NCBI GenBank assembly: GCA_942486035.1
Contig: CALNXK010000162.1
Location: 565,001 to 629,000 of the forward strand
Origin: Porites lobata
Taxonomy: Eukaryota > Cnidaria > Anthozoa > Scleractinia > Poritidae
Length of the DNA: 64,000 nucleotides
Direction of reading: 5' to 3'
Shown: piece after piece, positions 54,801 to 64,000 of the stretch
Layout of the letters: each line of letters opens with the position of its first letter
How positions within the stretch are numbered: position 1 is the first letter of the stretch
Notes under the pieces: model-generated
Told to the model about the DNA's origin: nothing
Seen by the model: the letters and a program-made list of their open reading frames with translations, nothing else
The model's database searches: none
Translations under genes and position numbers: made by a program

Positions 54801-56185
54801 TAAGAAATGGTAAACGTGCAGCGTGCAACCATGGAGTTATGGATGCACGCGGGAGGTTGCTAAGCACGACGAAAGAAGCGTAAGAGTCGCACGAGGCGAT
54901 AGCCGAGTGCGACTCTAGCTTCTTGAGTGCTTAGCAAACCTCCCAAGTGCATCCATAACTCCATGGTTGCACAGCTGCAACGTTTACCATTTCTTTTATA
55001 ACATAATCAAAAGAGAAAAACATTGTTTTCCTCTTGCCTTCAGTTGAGTCATCGGTCGGAGTTCATGTATGCTGCCATCTGCCCGCGCGCAAACAAATTA
55101 TGTTCTATATTTTTCAAAAACTTGCCTTTGAGTTTTTCTTTCGCTGAATCAGCCGTTCTCCGTCTTCAGGTAAATTGCAAAACGTTTTTTGTTGTTATTG
55201 TGAATGGCATCTGTCTAGTTGCTCTTAATATCAGGGTAAAAACTTTGAGGGAAAACTATATCTGCAACTATAAACACCAACTAAAAAGACTCTAAAAAAT
55301 AAGCTAAAACTAAATAAATGAAATAATTATTAAGCTTATTTACGTGACAATTGAAATAAACGTAAAGTAGAAATGAGAAAATTTGACAGTAATTCCTTTA
55401 GAATAACAGGTAACACTATTTTTAAAAAGAAATTAACTAGCTTTGTATCGAAATCTGTCTGGGGAAATCCAGCTATGAAAGTCAACTGAAATTCGCCGAC
55501 ACACAGCCGGCGCTGAAGCTGTTGTTTTTCGACTGTTCCCTGAACGACTGTTATGAATGAACACTGAGGAACAAACTAATACACACAGAAGTTATTTTTT
55601 GAAAAATTTATTTGAAAACCCAAATGTTTCTGTACTCAAATGAAATTCGCTTTAATATTCCAGCGTTATGTGCCCGTTTAAACTCAACTAAAATTGTTAA
55701 TCGATGCGATGAAAACTTCACAACAAAGCTGTCTCGAATTTGAGCGTGTTTCCTAAAATATTTGCTTGAATTTAGCATCAGCTTGGCCAAAAAGTCAATA
55801 ACACAATGGTAATTGATAAATTTACATTTCAAAAAGACTTTATCCTCTATAAAAAAACACACAAAATGTACCTTAAATCTTCGCTCGCTCGATTTTCCTC
55901 CAGCCGATTCTAGCCGCGAGGAAAACAGTGATTAATTCATCCAGGGCAAATTTTTCGCTTGATCTTTTGTCTTTTTTCCCTCAAAACGACAGCTTAGTAT
56001 TTTCTTCACCTTCCACTTTTCATCTGTGCATTTCATCGGTGTATTTTACCGTCAGGAGAGGAGATTTGTTGAATTTGCCTAAATTTTACCGCGCTAGCTC
56101 AGTTTCTTAGCGTGCACCCACGGGCAAATGGTAGTGGCTAACTGACCAATCAGAGCGCGCGATTTACTTTTGTTATGTTATAATA
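54801..56185. mobile_element. About 1.4-kb transposon-like insertion in GPCR pseudogene
   Basis: The left end is a 196-bp hairpin (54801-54996) whose arms read aagaaatggtaaacgt... and pair through gtgcaaccatggagttatgg and aggtttgctaagca. From 54995, ttataacataatcaaaag is mirrored by the complement of cttttgttatgttataata at 56167-56185. The interior (open frames 55023-55295 and 55608-55862) has no recognisable transposase motif. The insertion separates TM7 from TM5 of the receptor. Confidence 0.65.
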
Positions 56186-56382
56186 TGCCAAATAGTGCGA
56201 GGAAGAAGGATGAGAAAAGTGTGAGATGCATTGACATATGGATGTGCAAGTGATAAGCGCAAATAAAGAAGAGCAATAACAGATGACAAAGGCAGGGAGA
56301 ACTACCAACCACACAAAATAATGATGAGGTAGACCCGCTTTCCAACAAGACAATGTCTAAAGGAAAAAGTGTTGCGTGTAAC

Positions 56383-56467
56383 CCCATGGGGGGGTACTGC
56401 CATATTTGGGCTATATAGGTATGTGCCGCTGTGAAGGGTATGGTTTTCAAGCAGTTTACTCTAGGAC

Positions 56468-56504
<37 letters not shown>

Positions 56505-56702
56505 GTATCATTTTTCAGGAAACTGATCAGTTGGTTGAAGATTTTATCTAGACTAGCGAAACAGCTACTCTAGGGGGGATTTGGGGAGTTTACTCTAGTA
56601 TAGGGTAGCAAAATTCAGCTGAACTAACTCTGGTAAAGGTTAAGGGTTCCAGGGTCCCAGCGGCACATCCCCACCCAGAAATTCCTGAAGTAGCCCAACG
56701 GG
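56383..56702. mobile_element. 320-bp MITE with 7-bp target duplication
   Basis: The ends are GC-rich (cccatgggggggtactgcca and cccaacgggg). They are flanked by gtgtaac at 56376-56382 and 56703-56709. The sequence contains repeated actctag-tagggta motifs. Removing it restores the receptor nucleotide order seen in the paralogues (gcgtgtaac followed by tctctaacg). I recognise the gtactgccatatttgggcta type as a common coral repeat, from general familiarity only. Confidence 0.85.
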
Positions 56703-56900
56703 GTGTAACGTCTCTAACGAAATCAATGAAATATTAGCTAATAAAGCAACTGGAAATAGCTCTGTCAATGTCAAATACACGAATGATTGCTAGCTGAAAG
56801 CCTGTTTAAATTCCAGGTCCCTCTCCAGGTTATCTGGTTCGAATATTAGTAAAAGTCCGGTCACTGTTCCCACCAGTAAAAGATGACAACAAACTCGATC

Positions 56901-57688
56901 TAACTCGATGACCAATGCTGCAAACCAGGCTCTTTCTTCTTTTTCAGAAATTATTCTACCTGTCTCACTCCAAACTTGGCAGCATTATTTCATCCTCACC
57001 AAGTGTTACCGTGCCCGTTGGTATCCCTCATTTCTAAAGGAAATTTGCATTAAAAAAATACAAAAAAATTCCGCAATGCTGAGAACAACTTTTGTGGATG
57101 AGACATGTACCTTGGCAATATTTAAGGAACGATTCTTAGCTAGATGACATGGCAATTCGTAGGCGATGTTATTTTAGTTCCATTTTTCCGTTTGTCACAA
57201 ATCTTTGAAATGGAGTTCATAGCTACGGCGGCGCTCTCCTCTTTGCCATTCGTTCATCCGTTCAACCAAAAACGTAATGAAACACTTCTTGCCAGAAACG
57301 TTTCTAGACTAGCACGCTTCTAATAATATTACTTACAATAATCTTTAGATAAGATTACGCTCACGATACTACAATTGCAGGCATGACTTTTCAATCGCAG
57401 CTCGTGTGCTTTTGATCATCACTTTTCAGTTAGTACACCTGCTATACCATCCCACCTATCCTTTTTGGCTTCTGCACTTTTATATGTTAATCAACGAGTT
57501 AGTTCTGGGAATATAACAAGACTGAAATTTAAAATTCCTACTACACTGTAGTAGCTAGTTAAAGAGAAAAATGTTCGCCTTTATATATCTAGGCATAACG
57601 CTTTTAAAATAGCAGAGTTACCGTAAAGAATCCTTAAACAGGGTTGTCACATGGTTGGTAGAATAATTTTTCGCGGATTTATTTTATT

Positions 57689-57728
<40 letters not shown>

Positions 57729-58659
57729 AGATCCATGACATGAATGCGAAAAAATACTTCGTGTCATGGATCTTTAGAAGGACTTCGAAATCCGCTAAAA
57801 AATCATATCCCACTGAAGATTTTTCTCCACATGATATATATCACTGACTATCGTAGAACAAAAAGTAAACAAGTTAAGAACTCTTCGCACTTAAGATAGT
57901 GATATAACTTCTTTCCCTTGCACTAACTTACCGATTATATCCATGTTCCTTTCTTTTAATACACTGCTTTCTTGACAGAGTTCAACTTTTTACAAATATT
58001 TCGCAATAAATTAGCCTAACTTTAAAGAGCTTGTCAACTGAACAGGTGAATTTATGGAACCGTCATTCAGCTTTAATTTGTTGTAAACAACGTTTAATTA
58101 TTTCATCCTTTATTGAACTGCTGTCCGTTCAGTCCCAGCTCTCTGCACTCTGTATTATCTCCAATAATTCTCATAACACTTTCTAGCTCAACATGTTATT
58201 ATTGGTTAAGCAATTTCGCTGTCATTACGCGTTCGCACTAAAAGGAAAAAGAGGTTTCCCGTTAATTTAACAAACGTCACAACAATTATATTGCTGTCTT
58301 CACCTTCTGTTCATCATCATTTTTTGATGAAGCGTGCTCCCAAGTTAAGATGTTATCGGAGTGGCTATTAATATTTAAATATACCCCGGTTTCTTACAGA
58401 CCTGTCGTAAACGAATAAATTATGCACTGTCCATCTTATGTTGGGTCTGCTTTTCGTCTTTTTAAAACCCTATGTATCTAGACTGGAGAGCGACCATTAT
58501 GACAATTTGAAAATTATTTGATCAATAACGGACCACGTCAAAACGGCTCTGTAATTAACAGTTGAAAGGTTGTGGCGACGCGCGATTTATGTGACGGAGC
58601 GACCTTGCCGATCTCAAAGGTGAAGAGCGTGACATATCGGAACTGGGTGTTGGTGCACC
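56901..58659. other. Intergenic, no gene recognised
   Basis: The short frame at 56908-57147 lacks motifs. A (TTTA)n tract lies at about 57681-57725. A MITE is listed separately at 57660-57805. The remainder is unassigned. Confidence 0.45.
57660..57805. mobile_element. Small MITE around a (TTTA)n tract
   Basis: The outer pair cgcggattt (about 57672) and aaatccgct (about 57790) encloses a hairpin formed by aaagatccatgacatgaa and cgtgtcatggatcttt (57726-57774). The TTTA microsatellite lies in the left half. Confidence 0.6.
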
Positions 58660-58800
58660 AAATCTAGGCAAGTCTATTTTAAGAACATCAACATAAGGGT
58701 GCATAGGTTACTATTTCGTGATATGATTTATCTTTTCAGTTAAGTTTTATTTCATCTTAATATAATAAATTGAGTAAACATTGTATAATTCTCCCCAAGT
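58660..58800. repeat. Third copy of an old dispersed block
   Basis: Matches 51620-51760 and part of 4830-4905 (aagaacatcaacat-agggtgc, then ttcgt-atatgatt). Non-coding. Confidence 0.65.
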
Positions 58801-59211
58801 ATTGGCCATTTTGGCGCTACTGTTGCAAAAATACAAACCCTCACAAGCCTGGGCAACCGGGACGAGCATGATTGCGAGGCTAATGCGGGTGAACTTCTTG
58901 ACAAAAACAAAAGGAAACATACGCAAATTGCGGCTAAGTCGTTGGAAAACGATACAAATCATGAGAACAATAAGATTTCAAAGCTCAAACTTTACCAGTA
59001 CGCTGAAGGGATATCTGTTTCAAACAGCAAAACTGTGGAAAGAGCTGGTCGAACTAACACAGACATGAAAAAAGCCACGACTACAGCCAAAAGAAGAAGT
59101 AAACTTCAGCTTGAAAATGGTAAATTAAGCTTATGTTTAAAAGTCAATATTCGATTCTCTTTTATTTTCATATTTCTTATTATCCTGTTGTACTCGTGTG
59201 TATATCTGTAA
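58790..59211 (+). other. Possible exon, unidentified
   Basis: One plus-strand frame stays open from just after a TAA near 58778 to the stop at 59209-59211. The composition is polar and charged (ANAGELLDKNKRKHTQIAAK, NHENNKISKLKLYQYAEG, TTTAKRRSKLQLENG). A gt donor-like site follows LQLENG (near 59119), after which the translation turns hydrophobic and intron-like. No ATG near the 5' end and no family match. It could be an internal exon or chance. Confidence 0.25.
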
Positions 59212-60806
59212 AATGGATTAGTATTATCATCTGTATAATAAGTCTGTATTAAACTTCTAATCGACTGAAATGTGCATACGTCGATCGTTTCTCTACATTT
59301 AGCTGAATGTTTTTATAAACGATGTAAGCTAAATGTATAAATGACATTTATTACCAAGGGGAATAAATTATTTTATGCAGCCTGCGTGGCGTTTTTAGTA
59401 TCCCGGATGGGTACATCCGGGACTTACATTAGTAGATACTTAAACGTCCGAACATGTGATTTCAGGCCTCTTTCAGTTCAGCTTCGGTGCAGGGCAAACA
59501 TTTTTCTTCTTTGAAGACTGAAGAACATTAGAAAGAAACCCCCTTTATCCCATTTGAGAAGGACCTTGAAGGGAGGAGAAGATTTCAACGATCAGTTAAG
59601 TAGGCTCTGTTTACTTGTTTTTAGCGCAGTTAATCGCTATAACAAATCCTGTTGTTCGAGTCACATGGCGGCTGGTGAACCAGAAACCGCGTGTGCTTAT
59701 TCATTTTGTTGGTGCTTAGATCGCCGGATTGGCGATCCAAAACTCTCTTGGAAGGCTTCACTTAGAATTGTGTTCAGCCTGTCTGGTAGTATTTCTCGTG
59801 ATGGGGCGGCGTAGAGTGGATAAAACAAACCGGTACGATCTCGGAAACATTCGCAGCACCGCCCCCCATTTTACTGACCTTGAGCTGAGATCAGGCGATT
59901 CTATACGGGATAATGAAAGCTACCCTGAGTTAATCTCACTCTCTGCGATCGCTTTACCTGAGCTAGTACGTATAAACCGGGTATTGCGAATTTTAAGTTG
60001 TACGGAGCCACGTCATGTCTTAGACGGATAAGAAAAAGAATCTTTCAGCATAAACAACATGGCCGATCCCAATAGTCCCCTTAGGGAAACATTCCACGGG
60101 GCGGCTCGTCGGCAGATACAGTTGTGAGAGTTGGCAGAATCGGGGTTTACCTGTAGCCAACGACTAATGTTGAGCGCCCTCGTTGGAATACTTTACATCG
60201 CCATGGGAAGATAGGCCCTTCACCTAAGCATTTGGGGAGCTATTTTGAGAGCACTTTCCGAAGTGAAAGAGTTTCCTTTGTTTTTTCATTTCAAGTTTTG
60301 TTTCAATTCGGTTAATATATATGGTAAGTCAGCGAGTTATGTTGCTCACTGATACAGCTATTTTTTGTCAGCCACGATGCAATAATTTATATTATTTGGT
60401 TTGCCCCAGGTATGTTCTTTTTGAGTGGCCATATTGTCACCACTCTAGTTGTGTATAAGAGGGATGTACAGTTCTGGCGTTTGTCAGCATCGGTCATGAT
60501 ACTTATTCGGCGGGAGTGTTATTGCTCTGTGCCATTCATGTACCATTTTGTGCTGTTGCATCTTTTTGTTTGCCTATAACTACCTTGTGGTGTTATAGTA
60601 CAGTTATTTGTGCCAGATTGTTTGATACTGTCATCTTCTCTGGTTTTTTATTTTATTTATTGTTTAACTGAGGGCTCCAATAAGTGGCTGTTTCTTCTTT
60701 TGTCTCACGGGTGACCAGTGTGGGCTTCGAAGCTCTTAGTAGAGCTTTACTTTTGTTTGTAATTCTCGACAACCAGATTAATGTTGGAGTTTTTGTAGTT
60801 ACCAGA
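59212..60806 (+). other. Region upstream of Ngaro-D gag
   Basis: It probably contains the 5' end (A1 repeat and leader) of Ngaro-D, but the boundary cannot be set because the matching A2/B repeats lie beyond the window. Open frames at 59554-59814 and 59729-60031 have no recognised domain. No hydrolase ORF like that of Ngaro-C was found here. Confidence 0.4.
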
Positions 60807-62040
60807 ATGCCGCCCAAGAGAGGACAAAACTACACAGAGAGAGTTAACAAACGACGTCGTGCCGCTGACAGCAGTGCCACTACAGACTCGGGGGTGCAGC
60901 CACATCCATCACGGCTTCAGCCAGTCCAGTTGCAGGAACCTTCAAATGCTGCCCGGGCAACCCCACAGCTTACCCTTTCAGCAGAAGTATTGGCAGCGCT
61001 GACAAATTCCATCTCAGCAGCAGTATCAGAAGCACTGTTGACTGTTGCACAGCCCCTGCAACCTGCAACAACGGCAGCAGCAACGGCATTCCCAGTCGCC
61101 CATCCTTCAACATCTGCAGCAGCGGCAGCAGTCCCGGAGGTGCAGTTTGTTCCCGATCCCATTTCAATTTCAAGTGCAGAGGTGGTGAACAGAGGTTCAA
61201 GCGTTGTAGAAGCAAACCCCCACCTCTCCCAATGCTGACCAGTCGGTCCTCAACACCGTCAACAATGCAGTGCAGCAAGTGACAAGCTCCTTACTACCTG
61301 GTGCAGCACCTCAAAGTAAGAACACTTTTTTGTCAACTGCAGTGCCACTAACCCATCGTGTACCCGATAAGGTCAAAAAACAAATATGGTCCAACGAGTA
61401 TGTGGACTTTGCACTACTGTTGAATAATAGCTTTACTCACTCAGATGATCATTATACCTTCAGGGTAGAGAAAGGTGATGGCGGCAAGCCAGCTTTAGTT
61501 TTAGCACCTAATCCTAAGCGGCAGACTGTTCAATCAATTGAGCAGTGGGTCTCAGCCTTTCAGGTGTTTGTCGCCATCTATTCAGAAAAAGCCCCTTACG
61601 ACACCCCGGCCCTCATGAAGTATGGGTCTGTCATCCGAGAGTTAGCCTCTCAGGGAGCCAATTGGAGGTTCTATGATGAGAATTTCCGTAGCATTAGGCA
61701 GACAGGGGGGGCCCCTTGGGACCAAATTCACTCTGAGCTATGGCTGAGGTCTCATTCCTTTCGTCCCAAACTTAGTACCCAGCCGGGAAAAAGTAAACAA
61801 CAGGGATCATTTATCCCAAAGGGATTTTGTTGGAAGTTTCACAGGGGGATTACATGTCCAGGATGCTCCTACAAGCACCAGTGTTTCCGGTGGGGAAACA
61901 GCCACCCAATTTCCAAATGCCAACAAGCCGCCAAACAGCCAGCTGGAAATGCGGGGCCCAAAACAACATCTTTTACCAGCCAGGGCACTCTCAACCGCAC
62001 CCCTTCAATCCGAAGCACTCCCAACTCCGGTCAAAGCTAA
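60807..62040 (+). pseudogene. Gag of Ngaro-D, one frameshift
   Basis: The start is the Met of MPPKRGQNYTERVNKRRR, parallel to MPPRRKSRR of Ngaro-C; the frame is open further upstream to 60684. A basic N-terminus and an Ala/Thr-rich middle are followed by a shift near 61215-61235 into frame 61270-62040. There the core appears (VKKQIWSNEYVDFALLLNNS, QSIEQWVSAFQVF, NWRFYDENFRSIRQTGG), then a Cys/His zinc module (CWKFHRGITCPGCSYKHQC, with HPISKC). Gag packages the element RNA. One indel separates it from an intact gene. Confidence 0.82.
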
Positions 62041-62159
62041 GAGTTTAGCAAAATACTTATCAGGTTACCCAGAAAAGTTGTGTAATCATTTGTTAAGGGG
62101 CTTTTACATGGTTTCCGTTTACATTAATATGGCCCCTTAGAGAGCAGTTTTTCCAATAA

Positions 62160-63596
62160 TCTTGTGTCAGCATCTGAGCACCCAGATCGGGTTGATCAAA
62201 AGTTAACTAAAGAGATCGAAGAAGGTCGGATAGTGGGACCTTTTGCAGAGCCCCCACTGCCTAACCTGCGAATATCTCCCTTGGGGTCATCCCCAAGAAA
62301 GTGCAAGGTGAATTTAGGATGATTCACCATCTTTCCTTTCCCTTTGGTGCGTCAGTTAATGATTTTATTCCGCAAGAGTTTTGTTCAGTACACTATGCTA
62401 AGGTCGATGATGCAATTCGGTTTATCAAACGTTTAGGCAGAGGTTGTACGCTTGCTAAGACGGATGTTCGGAGTGCTTTCCGCATTATCCCAATACACCC
62501 TTTAGACTATCACTTACTGGGAATGCAATGGGAAGGGAACTATTATGTTGACCGCTGCCTCCCCATGGGTTGTGCTAGTTCCTGCAAGACCTTTGAGGCC
62601 CTTAGTACCGCAATGGAGTGGGTAGCTCGCAACAAATTAGCGATACCTAACATCTTACATATTTTGGATGACTTTTTGATTCTTGAAAAATCCCACGAAG
62701 CTTGTGATGCTAGCCTTCAAAGGTTTTTGCATTTTTGTGAAGACATTGGTGTTCCCATGGCTCCCGATAAAACGGAAGACCCTAGTCCGGTATTAACTTT
62801 TGCGGGCATTGAATTAGATTGTTTAGAGAGGGAGGCCAGGCTTCCGAAAGAAAAAGTTGACAAAACCCTAAACGCAATTCGCTGTCTTCTACCCAGGAAA
62901 AGAGTACAACTGAAGGAGCTCCAATCCCTTGTAGGTCTCCTGAATTTTGCCTGCTCGGTAATTACTTCGGGTCGAGTTTTTATTAGACGCCTAATAAATC
63001 TCACTGTTGGGGTCAAGCGTGCTCACCACAGAATTCGGTTAACTTTGGAAACGAAAAAGGATTTAAGAATCTGGGAAACTTTCTTAGAATCCTTCAATGG
63101 AAAGTATTTTTTCTTAGAAGAAGCCTGGTCAACCTCTCATAACTTGCAATTTTTCACTGATTCTGCACAGTCTAGTGGGTATGGAATTGTTTTTGGCAGG
63201 CATTGGGCTTACGGTACATGGCCAGACGCATGAAAGGCACAGAATATTTGTTTTCTTGAATTTTTTCCTATTGTCGTAGCCCTCAGTACATGGTCTAGTG
63301 AACTGAGAAACGAGAGGGTGCTCTTTTTTACCGACAATGAGAGTGTAGTACATGTTATCAATAAGCAAACAACGAAGGACACTAAGATGTTAGCATTGTT
63401 GCGTACAATGGTTCTGATTTGCTTGAGAAACAATATCTTCTTTAGGGCGCGTCATATTCAAGGAGTTAAGAATGTGTTGGCTGATAGTTTATCTCGCTTA
63501 CAGGTCGACAAATTCCGCACAGTGTCGCAGGGCATGGACCCCACACCAACCCCGCTGCCATCATACCTTCTACCAGAGAACTGGGAGATAGGCTAG
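62160..63596 (+). pseudogene. Reverse transcriptase-RNase H of Ngaro-D
   Basis: The N-terminal RT part (KEIEEGRIVGPFAEPPLPN) is shifted by one base near 62285 relative to the main frame. The main frame has motif A (LAKTDVRSAFRIIPIHP), motif B (RCLPMGCASSCKTFEALSTA) and motif C (LHILDDFLIL). RNase H shows LQFFTDSAQSSGYG, FLEFFPIVVAL, LFFTDNESVVHVIN and VKNVLADSLSR. A TGA at 63231-63233 interrupts RNase H where Trp is expected. The frame resumes unchanged and ends at 63594-63596, overlapping the YR frame. Confidence 0.87.
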
Positions 63597-64000
63597 CCAA
63601 GCTATTACAAGTTAGTCTGGGCACAACATCTTTAACAGTGTACCGTCGCCCCTGGCAGATGTTGCAAAAATTTATTAGGGATCGCCTAGGGCTCCAAATT
63701 CAGCTGTTTCCCCTTTCAACACATACTTTAGCCTTGTCTATTGCCTTTTTAGCTGAGAAAAACTATGCAGCCTCCACCGTCTCTAGTTACATTTCTGCAC
63801 TAAGTTTCCCCCATCGTTTAGCTTCTGTGCCTGATCCCACTAAGTCGGAAATGATCAAACTTGCATTGCGGGGTTACAGTAAAATGAACCCTTCGAGAGA
63901 TACTCGGTTGCCCATTTCATTACCCATACTCGAAAATATCATTTTGGCCTGCGAACACACAAAATCATCTCTGTATAGCAAAAAATTAACTCAGGCAATG
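63587..64000 (+). CDS. Tyrosine recombinase of Ngaro-D, N-terminal part
   Basis: The frame is open from the RT stop overlap to the window end (about 137 codons). It contains the SAM-like core-binding domain (VYRRPWQMLQKFIRDRLG, SIAFLAEKNYAASTVSSYIS) and the linker PDPTKSEMIKLALRG. The catalytic residues would lie beyond 64000. The RT-YR overlap mirrors that in Ngaro-C. The true start codon is uncertain. Confidence 0.8.

Larger units (their letters stand above)
54576..56900 (-). pseudogene. GPCR pseudogene split by two insertions
   Basis: TM7 and tail are readable at 54785-54576 (LFNYIVNPVIYAVRMRKFRK). TM3 end to TM5 traces are at 56376-56185 (LHATLFPLDIVLL, then GSTSSLFCVVGSSPC in shifted frames). 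TM2-TM3 traces are at 56900-56710. The pieces are separated by a 1.4-kb insertion (54801-56185) and a 320-bp insertion (56383-56702). Several frame breaks exist in each part, so it is clearly non-functional. Confidence 0.8.
60807..64000 (+). mobile_element. Ngaro-D: Ngaro-like element, cut by window end
   Basis: Plus-strand order is gag, RT-RNase H, YR. Its proteins resemble those of Ngaro-C far more than those of Ngaro-B (shared PIHP-DYHLLGM, LHILDDFL, VSAF and zinc-module wording). The 5' boundary is somewhere upstream of 60807. The catalytic YR domain and the split direct repeats lie outside the window. It carries a few point lesions. Confidence 0.85.

Noticed and set aside
1..64000. CRISPR array, bacterial operon or tRNA/rRNA genes
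   Set aside because: No regular repeat-spacer array, no ribosome-binding-site-led gene strings and no cloverleaf or rRNA core sequence was recognised; the content is eukaryotic.

Overview
This looks like an anthozoan cnidarian nuclear genome, most likely a coral. That is an inference from AT-rich spacer DNA, Ngaro-type tyrosine-recombinase (YR) retrotransposons, a Penelope-like element carrying a hammerhead ribozyme, dense foldback/MITE insertions and a tandem cluster of diverged rhodopsin-like GPCRs. There is no operon structure and I recognise no rRNA or tRNA gene.

Layout. The host scaffold is a tandemly duplicated GPCR locus. At least three diverged copies of a spacer are visible: alpha (about 1553-4140), beta (about 5606-9613) and gamma (about 37390-41850). 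Two copies of a GPCR-bearing block lie at 14471-34945 (D1) and 43905-50835 (D2). All GPCR sequence is on the minus strand. One receptor is intact (36449-37378). The others are pseudogenes (32316-33286, 48177-49149, 53048-53990, 54576-56900) or a fragment (35118-35292).

Mobile elements fill the rest. There are four Ngaro-like elements. Ngaro-A (9614-12979, minus) is 5'-truncated. Ngaro-B (16232-30772, minus) is complete and sits in D1; D2 preserves its empty site. Ngaro-C (22139-28256, minus) is complete and nested inside Ngaro-B. Ngaro-D (about 60807 to the window end, plus) runs off the edge. B and C both show the A1-ORFs-B1-A2-B2 split direct repeats diagnostic of Ngaro elements. B has gag, a YIDD reverse transcriptase with RNase H, and a recombinase with an N-terminal zinc ribbon. 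C has an SGNH-hydrolase ORF, gag, an LDDF reverse transcriptase with RNase H, and an intact YR. The gag of B appears to be split by an intron, and that intron received the later insertions.

Other elements include a Penelope-like GIY-YIG endonuclease remnant with a well-formed hammerhead ribozyme (42883-42925, minus), a LINE 3' fragment in D2, a Gypsy LTR/gag fragment, and a 1247-bp near-perfect foldback element (44169-45415) with target duplication and a paralogous empty site. There are also two long-TIR elements with degenerate ORFs (5862-6712 and 12985-14468) and many MITEs. Comparing D1 with D2 orders the events: block duplication came first, then Ngaro-B into D1 and the foldback into D2, and then Ngaro-C into Ngaro-B.
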